NCBI GenBank assembly: GCA_026770575.1
Contig: MU657279.1
Location: forward strand, 96,883 to 147,545
Length of the DNA stretch: 50,663 bases
Direction of reading: 5' to 3'
From: Pelagophyceae sp. CCMP2097
Lineage: Eukaryota > Sar > Pelagophyceae
Positions 41,304 through 50,663 of this stretch are shown piece after piece (within the stretch, counting starts at the first letter, position 1; the number at the start of each line of letters is the position of its first letter). Both the position numbers and the translations under genes were made by a program. The notes under the pieces are model-generated. The model did no database searches and was not told the origin of the DNA. It saw only the letters and a list, made by a program, of their open reading frames with translations.

Positions 41304-42532
41304 GGCTGTTCTGACAATTCTTCCAGTGGGGCCGCCCCGGCCCGGAACTTCAATTCCGAAAGTTCCGAAAGACCGAAATCACTCGCAGTGTCACAAGTTA
41401 ACTTTCCGCAGCGTACCGTGCGCAGTTTCGCGTTATTTTCGGCAATTTCAAAATTCAAACATTAGGAATTCCTAGTATTGTTACGAGCCCGGTAGTATTG
41501 TTACGAGCCGCGCGACATCCTCTCCGCCACAAACATCAACAACACGAACCACACCACCTACATCACCCTCGACTGCGACGCGCCGCAGTCCGACCACCCC
41601 GACTACATCGGGCCACCACGGCATCCACACCCGCCCCGCGCCGACCCAAAACACACCAGACATCGGCCACGCCGTCCGCCGGCCCACACTATGCTGGTAT
41701 GCCTAGCCCACGATCAAACGCCTCGGCGTGCGAATATAAGGCCCGCCCGCCCTCGAAATGAGCCGCCGGAAGAATACACCAGCCGGCTGACATTGGTGCT
41801 GTTTAAAACCGACCGGGATTCCATCCAGTGAGTCGTACGAGTTGCATAACTCGTCGCTCCTGATCAGGGCCGGCGGCCAGCCTGGTGTACTCCGCGTCTG
41901 CACTTCTTTCCCGGGGTATAAATAATCAACCCTCACCTCACGAGCTTTCGGTTCATTGCGTCATGCGGCTTTGGCTGCAACGCGCGAGGCAGGCGACTCG
42001 ACGGCGTGGACTAGGATGCACCGTATTGTACGATAGCGCTTCTTAGATTCGATACTCTTTCACTGCAGACTCAGTGCAGAGTGTCGGGCAACGACGTTTG
42101 ACGTATCTTTAGACGGTGCTTTGGATTTGGGCTGCCGCGTCGGGCTGCGACGCAGACGATGCGCTCGAGCGACGCTGCGGCGTGGACGAGGCCTCGTGGC
42201 TTCAAGCGGCGCCATCGTGATTCTCGCGCGGCGTCGTTTTGCCGCCTCGGCAGGCGTTGCTCTCGCCCGAGACCCTCCAAGCTTTGAATTGCCTCATGGC
42301 AACCACACGCGACGACGCGCCTGCCGAGCGATTGCGAATCTCGCGACGCATCGACCGGTCTATGGCTCCCGACGAGGCTCTCCGCTTCTCGACGTCTCCT
42401 CTCTCGAGGCCCCCGAGAAAGTGTCCGCGCCGCCAAGAAGCACTGCACGGTGCGACCGCCTTCCGAATATGTCAGGGGCGCCGCCCGGCATGCGCTGGCG
42501 CGGAGGTGCGTGCATGCTGCGAGGGCACTTTA
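41304..42532. other. Gene-poor region with short repeats
   Basis: Begins AT-rich (41340-41480). Two tandem copies of TAGTATTGTTACGAGCC lie at about 41474-41508, directly followed by an open plus frame with RDILSATNINNTNHTTYITL then DCDAPQSDHPDYIGPP, which looks like a coding remnant but has no start. From 42239 a plus frame reads LLSPETLQALNCLMATTRDD; coding status uncertain. No gene assigned. Confidence 0.35.
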
Positions 42533-45374
42533 CTATTCATCAAAGTCCTCAAACTCGTCGTCGTAGTCGTCGTCGTCTTTTTGGCTCAGACGCGGCGCGT
42601 CCTCCAGGGCGGCAAGCGCGAGCTCCGGCGCCGAAGCGGGCGCGGCGGCCGCATCCGAAATCGCCGCCGCCGCCGCGGCCGCCGCGATGGCCGCCGCGGG
42701 GCCTCGGCTGCCTCGAGCGTCGCCGCCTCGAGCGTCCGATGGTGGCATGTCTTCCGCGAGCGGACTGTCTTCTGCAGTCAACGCGCTCGTCGGCGCTTCA
42801 AAGGCGCCGGGCACGGCGCCGGCCTCGACGGCGCCGCCCTCGGACGCTGCGGTGTCGATTGCGTCGGCGGCCGGCGTCTGCTCCGAGCGCGGCGGTCCGG
42901 CCGCGGTGGCGTCCGAGGACGGCTGCGGTGCGTCAGCGCCGGCGGTACCGGCCGGAGGCCGCAGGGGCGCGGGCGCGGCCGCTTCAAAGACGGCGCCAAC
43001 ATTGTCCTCTTTTGGCGGCGTTTGCGACGCGGCGCCGTCCGGGATCGACGGCGCGGGCGCCGCTGCGTCGTCGAGCGAGCGCGTGGAGCGGCTGGAGAAG
43101 GACGAGGCGAGTTCGACGACCTCGACGGACGCGCGGAACACGGTGCGCGGGTCCTTTTCGAACAAATCATCGTCGTAATCGTGGTCCTCGTCGTCGTCGG
43201 CGGCGGGTGCCACGGGTACGAGCGCCGCCGCCGCAGGCCGCGGATCCCCGCCCGCGGCGTCAGCCGTCGACGCAACGGCGCCGCGGAGCGACGGCGCCGC
43301 GGGCGGTCCCGGCGGCGCGCCGCGCGAAGCAATGTCCGCCGCGGCAGACGCCTCGACCGTCATCTCCGAAAAGAGGCAGTCCACGGGCCAGACGCCGCCG
43401 GGTGCCGTCGCAGCGTCGGCCGTTTCCGGGTCGGCCGTCGCGGCTGGCACTTGTTGGAACAAGACGCCGCTGACGCCAGTCGCGTCGGTCCCGTCGACTG
43501 CCGGGTTCTCCCGGTCCGCAGAGGCAAATGCGCCGGGCGCGCCGGGCGTCTTCGCGGGCGTCGGCGGTTCGAATTCGTCGTCGTCTTCCTCGTAGTCGTC
43601 GTCACTTTGGGACGCGCCCGCCTCTGGCACGCCCTTTACCGCGGCCGCGCCTTTGAGCTGCGCGACTTTCGCGCGGAGGTCGTTTGCGTCGGCGCGCGCG
43701 GCCGCGAGGTGCTGCGCGGCGTCGGCGAGGTGCTGCCCCGCGGCGCGCGCGGCCTCGCCGCGGGCGACGAGCGTGGCGTTTGCGGTAACGTTGGCCTCTG
43801 CGAGGGCGGCGTTTTCCTCGCGGAGCGCAAAGACGTGTCCCGCCAGCACGGTCACCTCCGTCTCGTGGCGCGCGGCGCCGTCCTCCAAAAGCCGCGCGCC
43901 GTCCTCCAGAGCGCCAAGCCTTTCCGCCAGCGCCGACTCCGCCACGCGCGCGGACTCGCCGAGGCGCGCGTTGTCCAACGTGAGCGCCGAATGCGCCTCG
44001 CGGAGCGCCGAGGCCTCGGCTATTGAACGCGCGTGGTCCTCTTGCAAAGCGGCGTGTTTCTCTTGCAAAGCGGTGTGGGCGCCTTGCAAAGCGGCGTGGG
44101 CGCCTTGCAAAGCGGCGTGGGCCGCCGAAAGTCTCGCGGCGTCGTCAGAAAGCTGCGCGTTGGCGGCCGCCAAGCCCGCCGCTTCCTCGGCGAGGTGCGC
44201 GTTGGCAAACTCGAGGCGCATGTTCTCTGTGTTGAGGCCGGCGGTGTCCGCCTCGTGTCTGGCGGTCTCGGCCTCGCTTACCTTTGCGCGGTCCGTTTCT
44301 GCGGCCGCGTCGCTGGCCGAGGCGCGCGAGGCTCTTCTCGAGGCGCGGCTGGCGGCGCGCTCGGCCTCGGCCGCGTGGCGCGCGGCCGAAGCGTCCGTGG
44401 CGCGGCGGTGCGCGGCGCGCTGCGCGAGGAGAGCATGCTCCGAGGCCAACTTCTCCGCGAGGATGGCGTCATCTTTTTCCGCCGCGTCCACCGCGTGCTG
44501 CTTTTCAGCCGCGGCGAGCGACTCTGCGGCAATGCGCGCGGCGGCGTTGCGCTGCTGCTCGACTTCGAATCTTAAAGACTCGACGACGATCGCATGTTCT
44601 TGGATGTGCGCCGCTCTCACCGCTAAAAGAGCGGCCTCGTGCTCTTTGTCGCGGCGCTTGATCGCCTGCGCCACGGCGGCGCCGCGACCCGCCTCGATAT
44701 GCGATCTGAACCGGGCCTGCTCCAGGTCGCGCCTACAAAAGGCATATTGGAGGGGGGCTTTCTCGGAGGGACCGCTTCTGAAGGTTCTCGGAGGGCCTCG
44801 TTTGAGCCGCCTCGGAGGAGGGCCCGTCGGTCTTTCCCGGTCGGCCCTTTGCCCGGGTGTTGGTCCGCGGGGGTTCTCCTCACCTGCGGTCGCACTCCTC
44901 GACACTTCGGCGGACGAGCTCCTTGGCGCGGATGAAGGCGCCGTGCACGAAGAAGATCTCGTCGCGATCCTCCTTGGGCGCCGGCACGCCGAGGTGCGGC
45001 ACGCTCTGCGAGCCGCTCGGCCGCCGAACGCCCGCCGTATTCGCGCGCTCCTTCTTGGCCGTGTTCTTCGCCATATTCGCCGAAACGCTCCGGGCCAGGC
45101 CCCCCCGGGCGGGGGCCGTGGAGACCCGGGCGGGGTCCGAGACGGTCGGCAGCGAGCCCTTGGACGTGCTGGGCCGAGCGCCCTCCGCCGCGCGGTCCCC
45201 GAGCATCCCCTTGGCCGCCTGCCTCGGGAACGCCCCGTAGATCGGCGCGGGCTGCTTCGCCTTCGCGCTCAAGGCCATGGCCGCGTCGAGGCCGGACGTC
45301 AGCTCATAGGCCGCCGAGTCGGGGCGCACGCGCTGGCTGTAGCGCTGCCTTCGAAACGAGCCGCAACGCTCACT
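42533..45374 (-). CDS. Long Ala-rich coiled-coil protein with three acidic DDDY blocks
   Basis: Exon 2 is 44732-42533; the preceding exon ends at 44884 and reaches at least Met 45278. An in-phase acceptor (TTTCAG) at 45375 suggests it begins at 45374 with an unseen upstream 5' exon. Starting at 45278 gives 864 aa. Splicing restores VEECDRRRDLEQARFRSHIE (donor GTGAG, 151-base intron). The first half is coiled coil (ERAASRASRRASRA, SDDAARLSAAHAALQGAHAA with a tandem ALQxxHA heptad run at 44035-44130). The second half is low-complexity Ala/Pro/Glu with three acidic aromatic blocks: SQSDDDYEEDDDEFE, DDDEDHDYDDDLFEKD and the C-terminal KDDDDYDDEFEDFDE. Probably a cytoskeletal or trafficking scaffold; the family is not recognised. 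Its 5' end is close to the divergent gene at 45473. Confidence 0.7.
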
Positions 45375-45472
45375 CTGAAATCAAATCCACCTTATCGAGC
45401 GTACGGACGATTCGCGCTGCACTTGCTTTTTAAGCGAGCGGCGTCCTTGGTGTTCCGCCGTATGCGTGTTGT

Positions 45473-47556
45473 ATGGTCGTTCGCGGTCGAAGCATGCTCG
45501 CGTCGGCGTCCCGGGCGTGGCGCCTTACCGCGCGGCGGCCCGCCTTGGCCACTCAGCGATGGCTTTGCGCCGCGCCGAGCAACGCCCCGAGCAAGCCCGG
45601 GCGCCTGACGCGAGTCGAGCAGCTCTCGCACCTCTCGTCGACCAAGTTCGACCTGCTCGTCGTCGGCGGCGGCGTGACAGGGTCCATATCGGCGTCGGCG
45701 CGGGCCAACAAATGAACACTTTATCAGATTCGTCAAAAGAGAGATTCCGTCGACCGCTTTGTGCTCACTCGAAAGAATAGGTCGGGCGTGGCGCTGGACG
45801 CGTCTTTGCGGGGCCTGCGCGTGGCTTTGGTGGAGCGCGCGGACTTTTCGAGCGAGACTTCTTCGCGCTCGACGAAGTTGATTTGGGCGGGGGTGAAATA
45901 TATGGCCACAGCCGTCGCGCAGCTCCTGCGCCCGCAGTCGCTGCGCAACCCGCGCCAGGCTGTACGCGACTTCGCCTCGGAGATGCAACTCGTGCGCACG
46001 GCCCACCGCGAGCGCACGTTCCTCTTGGAGTGAGTGGCACTGCATACTCCGTCTCGGAATCGACGGTGCGTTTCAGGACGCAGCCGCACCTCACGTCGTG
46101 GCTCCCCATCGCCGTCCCTGTAAAAGCGTGGCTCACGTGGCCGCCGCCCTTTGGCCACGCTCTATTCGCCGCCGCGCCTTTGGTCTTGCCTTTTGTCTTC
46201 AAGTTGTACGACGCTCTCGGAGGCTTCCGCTGCCCGCCTTCTCACGTCATGTCACCGTCCCGGGCCATGCGCAAGTTCCCGCAGCTGGCCTGCAAGGACC
46301 ACGACGATCTGAAGTACGCGGCCGTCTTCTACGAGGGCGTGCACAACGATTCGCGCACGGCGCTGTGCCTCGCTCTGACGGCTTCGGACTGTGGCGCGAC
46401 CGTCTGCAACTATACGGAGATGAAATCTTTAGTCTTCAAAGGCGAAGAGGCAGTCGGCGCAATCGTCTGGGACGCCGTCGGCAAGCAGGAGGTCCGAGTC
46501 GACGCGAAGCACGTCGTCTTCGCCGGGGGGCCGTTCACCGACGAGCTCCGCACCGTCGAATTCGATGGGTCCTCCGACACCGGCGCCGCGGCGACCGGCG
46601 CGGCGGCGAAGTTCGTGCCCGCAGTTAAAGGCGCGGCGGGGACGCACATCGTGTTGCCCGGGTACTTTCTCCCGCCGGAATTCGGCATGCTGGACATCAA
46701 CACCTCGGATGGCCGCTTCCTCTTCCTCATCCCCTGGCTCGGCAGCGTCCTCATCGGGACCACGGACCGGCCGGGCGTGCCGACTTCTTCGCCGCGGCCG
46801 CCAGAGATTGAGATTGAATGGCTGCTGAAAGAGGCCCAAAAGTATCTTTCTACCGAATTCGAGCTCCGAAGGTCCGACGTCACTTCCGCGTGGTGCGGCT
46901 GGCGGCCTTTGGCGAGCGACCCAAACGCCTCGGAAGGCGCGCCTGTGTCGCGCGACCACATCATATCGACGAATCCAAAGACGGGAGTCACGTTCGTCAC
47001 CGGCGGCAAGTGGACGACGTACCGCGAAATGGCCGAAGAGACGGTCGACGCCGTCATCGCGCGGCGTTCAGATGCAACTTTCGAAAAGTGCACGACTTTG
47101 AAGCGCGTGCTATCGGGCGGAACAGGCTACACGGCCAACCTGCACGTCCAGCTGCTGCAGCGCTGCGCTCTCATAGACGCTAAAGTCGCCAAGCACCTGG
47201 CCGCGACGTACGGCGTCGACGCCTATCACGTCCTCGCCCTCGCCGCGCAAAGCCCGACGGGCTTCCGCCGCCTCCACGCCGCGCACCCGTACATCGAGGG
47301 CGAAATCGCCTACGCCTGCGCGCATGAGTACTCCGTCACCGTCGCCGACGCCGTCTCGCTGCGTTGCCGCCTCGCATACCTGGACAAAAACGCCGCTACC
47401 GAGTCGGCCCCACGCGTCGCCGACCTCATGGCATCCGCGCTCGGCTGGCCCGCCGAGGAGCGCGATAGACAGCTGCGCCACGCCGTCAGAGCGCTCTCGC
47501 ACTTCGGCGGACCCGAGCCGCACGTCGGCGGCGCGCCGCGCAGCGCCGCGGCCTGA
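45473..47556 (+). CDS. GPD2: Mitochondrial FAD-dependent glycerol-3-phosphate dehydrogenase, 3 exons
   Basis: Exons 45473-45681, 45781-46029, 46077-47556; 1938 nt, 645 aa. Oxidises glycerol 3-phosphate to dihydroxyacetone phosphate, passing electrons to quinone at the inner mitochondrial membrane. The Arg/Ala/Ser-rich start ([20 protein letters not shown]) is a plausible mitochondrial presequence. Splicing restores the FAD motif [20 protein letters not shown], followed by [15 protein letters not shown]. Later motifs: [70 protein letters not shown] and [20 protein letters not shown]. The first intron uses an odd donor, GTCCAT, the second GTGAG (47 bases). The length matches yeast Gut2 rather than calcium-binding animal forms; no EF-hands follow. 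Confidence 0.93.
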
Positions 47557-47829
47557 CCGCGCGCCGGCCGCCGCGCCGCCGAAACGGGTGCGAATAAAGG
47601 AATCATATGTGAGACTCGGTACGCTCCAAGGCGCGGCACCGCGCCGATGTCTCACGCATGCCGGGTTGAGCAAGAGGTCACTTTGCTCCGAAGTCGGAAA
47701 CTATTCGTTGTCCATGAAGACGGACCGCAGCGCGTCGTATACAAGGCGGGGCGGCGGTTGCTTGCTTAAAATCCACCCTGGGTGGGGCTGCTCCACAAGT
47801 GTGTTATTTGTGCACCATGCCTTGCATTC
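47557..47829. other. Convergent intergenic region
   Basis: Between the dehydrogenase stop and the exoribonuclease stop. Holds copy C of the palindromic motif. Confidence 0.5.
47758..47788 (+). repeat. Copy C of the 30-base palindromic motif
   Basis: TTGCTTGCTTAAAATCCACC then CTGGGTGGGGC; in the plus frame LLKIHPGWG. Nearly identical to copy B, 8 kb away. It lies between two convergent gene ends. Confidence 0.8.
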
Positions 47830-49684
47830 TCATGCGACGGGGTCGACTCGTCTGATCTCACCGTGTTGCGTGGCCTCGACGAGGATGGCCAAACCCGGTG
47901 AGAGGGCTTTGGTCGAGTTGAGCGGCAAGATGGCGCCGATTGTGGTGAGGAGGACCAACGCCGAGGCTTTCTCGGCGCTGTGCTCCAGCACGAGGGCGTC
48001 GAAGCGCGTCGAAGCCTGCTGGGTGAGGTACTCGCGCAGCCAGTACTTCTTCGCCGCGTTGGCCACCTGCCTCGCCACGGCGGCCGCCTGCAAACGGGTG
48101 CGTCTCCAACGGTCGGGAGGGCTCCTCCGAGGCGGCGCGGCGGGCGGTGTACCTTTGAGTTTGCGAGTTGGACGACGTCGGCAGCGTTGAACGGCCCCTT
48201 GATTCCTCGGAGGCTGGCTTTCAACTGAAAGTGCGCGACGACGTCCGCGTAGCGCCGGATCGGCGACGTCGCGTGGACGTACGACTCGAGGCCCAAACCC
48301 GCGTGCGATTTAGCTTTGGAGACAACTCGAGCAGGCTTTTGCTTCTTTACCTACGCCGCGCAATCAACGGCAGGAACGGGCCGCCTATTCTGGGATCCCC
48401 GCGCCACGCAGGAAGACGCACCGCGTACCACGTCCTGGCGAGGCCCTCTGGGATGCGTTCGAGTCGGTCTGCGAGCTCCGAGTGCGGGACGGCAGCCTGC
48501 GCTCTAAACGGCATGGGCACGCGCCTCTTCTTCGAGTACGCGGAGACGCAGTGCGCGAAGAGGAGCATGGCCTCTTGGACGACGATTCGAGAAGGCGTCT
48601 GGTGCGCGACGGAGACGGCGACTGTGAACGATGCGTCGACGTCCACTGACATTTGCGGCATCTGCGCCGATACCAACGACTCCAACGACCCCTGCCGCTT
48701 GCGCCACTCGCGCCGCCGGGCCAGCGCCTCGACGAGGTGCCGGAACGTGGCCGCGGCGGCGTCTTGAGAAGCGTCGTCCATCAACAGAGCGTCGACGGCG
48801 TCGTACGTCAGCCGTCGCGGCACCGATATCCTCGAAGTCGTCACGACTGGATCACCGACGATTTCGCCCTGTTTGCCGATTTGGACGCCGACGGAGATGG
48901 CGCATGTCTCGGTACGGTCGTCGCCGTCGAGGGAAAAGAGTTGGACGGCGGCGGGCGGGAACATGGGCACGGCCCCAGTCGGCAGATACACACTCGCCCC
49001 TCGCCTCCGGGCCTCGCGGTCCAGCGGCGACCCGCATTCGACCCAGCGCGTCGGGTCGGCGACGTGGACCCATAACATGTCGCCTTCGATGCTCAGAGCG
49101 TCATCGATCTCCATCGCCGAAGCATCGTCGACGGCAAACGCGTCCAGGCGCGTCAAATCCATGCGCACGTCGGCGTCGGCGTCGGCGCACGGTTCGTCGA
49201 CGCACCTCTGCGCTTCAGCTTTGGTGTCGTCGTCGAAGGCCGAAGGGACGCCGCGCCGGATGACGTCCAGGTTCTCGTGCGCATTCCAGACGCCCGCTTG
49301 TACCAGCAACTCGCGCGCGGAAGACTCGTCTGCCTCAGCGTAGCCCAGCTCTGAGAGAAGGCGGCGGGCTTGGTCTTTGGTGCGGCCGTGGGGTTGCTTT
49401 GTCTTTGCTGCCAGCGATATTACGTCGTCGAAGATGGCGCGGACGCCGTCCGGCTCCTTCAGCACGTCGATCGCCTCGTTCGCCCGGAGCCGCTGCGCGA
49501 GTTTCTGAACGTCGTCGACGCATACGACGACGGGGGGTTGGGAGATATCAATGGCTTTGTCCAGCGCATTCAAGGCCCCGCGCCTCGCCGGGTGCTGCGA
49601 CACGAGCGCGGTGCACACGACGCCCAGGAGGGCGATTATGCGGGCCATGGCACGTGGACGCCACCGCCGCCGAGGCAGATTCAA
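47830..49684 (-). CDS. RNase II/R-family (RNB) exoribonuclease, 3 exons
   Basis: Exons (minus): 49684-48422, 48350-48153, 48087-47830; 1719 nt, 572 aa (560 if Met 49648 is used). A 3'-5' exoribonuclease. The hydrophobic/basic start (MARIIALLGVVCTALVSQHP) suggests organelle targeting. A winged-helix-like region is followed by the RNB domain: TRLDAFAVDDASAMEIDDAL supplies the catalytic aspartates, then LWVHVADPTRWVE, VYLPTGAVPMFPP and VVQEAMLLFAHCV. Splicing gives SKAKSHAGLGLESYVHATSP with IRRYADVVAHFQL, the family's signature. The last exon has AKKYWLREYLTQQ and an S1-like beta region. Donors: GTGCG and GTACA. The architecture resembles organellar RNase II of algae and plants. Confidence 0.9.
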
Positions 49685-49810
49685 GTTGTCGCTAAACGTC
49701 GCCTTTTGGCGATTTCCGAGTCTCTCCGATTCCGAGTCCCTCAGGCTAGCTCGGCTCGCTGGCTAGCTCCTCTCGGCTCCACTCGGTCCGCGTCTTCCTC
49801 TTCTGTCAGA
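49685..49810. promoter_or_regulatory. Short divergent promoter between exoribonuclease and glutathione transferase genes
   Basis: Only 126 bases separate the two start codons. Contains repeated GATTTCCGAGTCTCT / GATTCCGAGTCCCT and a CTAGCTCGG-CTGGCTAGCT near-palindrome. No TATA box is evident. Confidence 0.4.
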
Positions 49811-50545
49811 ATGCTGGAGCTGACATACTTCCCGGTCTATGCCAAGGGCCTGCAGCTGGCTTGTATCCTCGAAGCGAGCGGGTTGGCCTGGACGGGCGTC
49901 ACCACGACTAAGGACGGCCTCGCGGTCCTCAAGGAAAAGGGCGACACGCCTTTTGGGCAGCTCCCGATTCTAAAGTGCGGCGAAGGGCTCGTGGTGGGGC
50001 AGTCGGTCGCGATCGCCAATTACGTCGGGCGACTCGGCAAGACGGACGGCGCCTCCGACGCCGACTTCGCGCGGTAAGCGCTTCCATGCGATGATGATGA
50101 CGACGATGATGATGATGATGATGATGATCGTAGGTCGCAGATGTGCCTCGCCGAGGGCGAGGACCTCTACGCGCTTTTAATTTCCCACGAACTCGCGCGG
50201 TGGAAACCCGCGGACATCCGAAATGCGAAGCGGGCGGCCCAGGAAACGCTCTTTTCGGAGACGGCCCCGAAGCACCTCGCCTTACTCGAGGGCCTCATTC
50301 AGGGCGAGGCCTTTACGTCGACCGGCCAGTCGACCGGCGAGCTCTATCTCTTTGGTATGCTCCTCCAACTCACAGGAGCGTGCAACGAATCCACCATGCT
50401 CGCTCCTTTCCCGAAGCTCCAGGCCTGGTTCAACAAGACATCGCAGCTCCCGGCCGTTTTAAAGGTCTTGTCCGGGGCGTCGGCCATCGGCAAGCTCGGT
50501 CCGTATTTCCTCAACGACAAAGACTACGCCGCATTTAACCAGTAA
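49811..50545 (+). CDS. Glutathione S-transferase, 2 exons
   Basis: Exons 49811-50073 and 50134-50545; 675 nt, 224 aa. Conjugates glutathione to electrophiles or reduces peroxides. The N-terminal thioredoxin fold starts MLELTYFPVYAKGLQLACIL with a Tyr at position 6 in the usual catalytic place, and has FGQLPILKCGEGLVVGQSVA then IANYVGR, the cis-Pro and Gln-Ser glutathione-binding motif. The helical C-terminal domain includes GELYLFGMLLQLTGACNEST and FPKLQAWFNKTSQLPAVLKV. It is closest in style to sigma-class enzymes. The 60-base intron (donor GTAAG) is mostly a GAT trinucleotide microsatellite. Confidence 0.92.
50091..50129 (+). repeat. GAT trinucleotide microsatellite in an intron
   Basis: About 12 near-perfect ATG/GAT units occupy most of the 60-base glutathione transferase intron, right up to the acceptor (GATCGTAG). 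Confidence 0.9.
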
Positions 50546-50663
50546 ACAAGGCACTTTGCAGCCAACCAAGCGACCCCGACGCGTGCGCGCAGTCGTCGCT
50601 AAACCTCTCCTTTTGGCACCCACCGAGGCCAATGAAGCCCGCGTCGGAAGAGACCCAACGAGG
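50546..50663. other. Window end, no gene seen
   Basis: Downstream of the glutathione transferase stop; contains nothing recognisable. Confidence 0.4.

Noticed and set aside
42121..44026. Long plus-strand frames opposite the coiled-coil gene
   Set aside because: Arg-rich shadows of a GC-rich coding strand; no domains, while the minus frame shows heptads and clean composition.
1..50663. tRNA, rRNA or other structured RNA genes
   Set aside because: I saw no cloverleaf, rRNA core or other recognisable RNA signature on either strand; a covariance-model scan would be needed to exclude small ones.

Overview
The window is eukaryotic nuclear DNA. It is GC-rich and gene-dense, with many short spliceosomal introns (about 40-195 bases) and compact intergenic gaps. 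The gene set is sterol C-24 methyltransferase, kinesin-9, the dynein-arm assembly factor DNAAF5, ribosomal protein uL1/RPL10A, mitochondrial FAD glycerol-3-phosphate dehydrogenase, tandem calyphosin EF-hands, a SPIRAL1/Jupiter-type protein, and degenerate MYND/Sel1 and WD40 family members. This fits a picoplanktonic stramenopile alga; a pelagophyte such as Aureococcus is my best guess, but that is inference from composition and gene style. One 900-base run of N (37495-38394) marks a scaffold gap.

Layout. 1-7 kb: the end of an unknown gene, a 5-exon sterol methyltransferase (-), an aspartyl/asparaginyl beta-hydroxylase-like gene (-), two gene fragments (5' end of a MYND/Sel1 gene, N-terminal domain of a WD40 gene), then a 542-aa protein joining a 3CxxC-like zinc finger to an OAS-type nucleotidyltransferase (-). 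7-20 kb: ankyrin-repeat protein (+), a 914-aa unknown with N-terminal CxxC pairs (-), a 1973-aa protein of seven calyphosin-like modules (+), and a three-repeat SPIRAL1/Jupiter-like protein (+). 20-31 kb: intact MYND-RING-Sel1 gene (+), F-box-like gene (-), WD40 pseudogene (+), DNAAF5 (-), C2-domain protein (+), RPL10A (-), and a decayed MYND-Sel1 copy (+). 31-38 kb: kinesin-9 (+), secreted aldo/keto reductase (-), a frameshifted Pro/Ser/Thr-rich secreted protein (-), then the gap. 38-42.5 kb: a truncated unknown gene (-), gene-poor DNA with duplications and an inverted repeat, a SET-like tail fragment and a 107-aa two-exon gene (-). 42.5-50.7 kb: long coiled-coil protein (-), mitochondrial glycerol-3-phosphate dehydrogenase (+), RNase II/R-family exoribonuclease (-), glutathione S-transferase (+).

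Gene models were built by joining exons so that conserved motifs read through (for example the kinesin P-loop, aldo/keto reductase active site, sterol methyltransferase YGWG motif and FAD GxGxxG). Every multi-exon gene listed as complete gives a total length divisible by three. In 31 inferred introns the commonest donor is GTGCG (13), ahead of GTGAG (7) and GTAAG (3); two look like GC-AG introns.

Functional themes: cilia/microtubules (kinesin-9, DNAAF5, SPIRAL1/Jupiter-like and perhaps the calyphosin array), mitochondrial redox and RNA turnover, sterol synthesis, and expanded repeat families (MYND/Sel1, WD40) in various states of decay. The most unusual protein is the zinc finger plus OAS-like nucleotidyltransferase at 5.0-6.7 kb.
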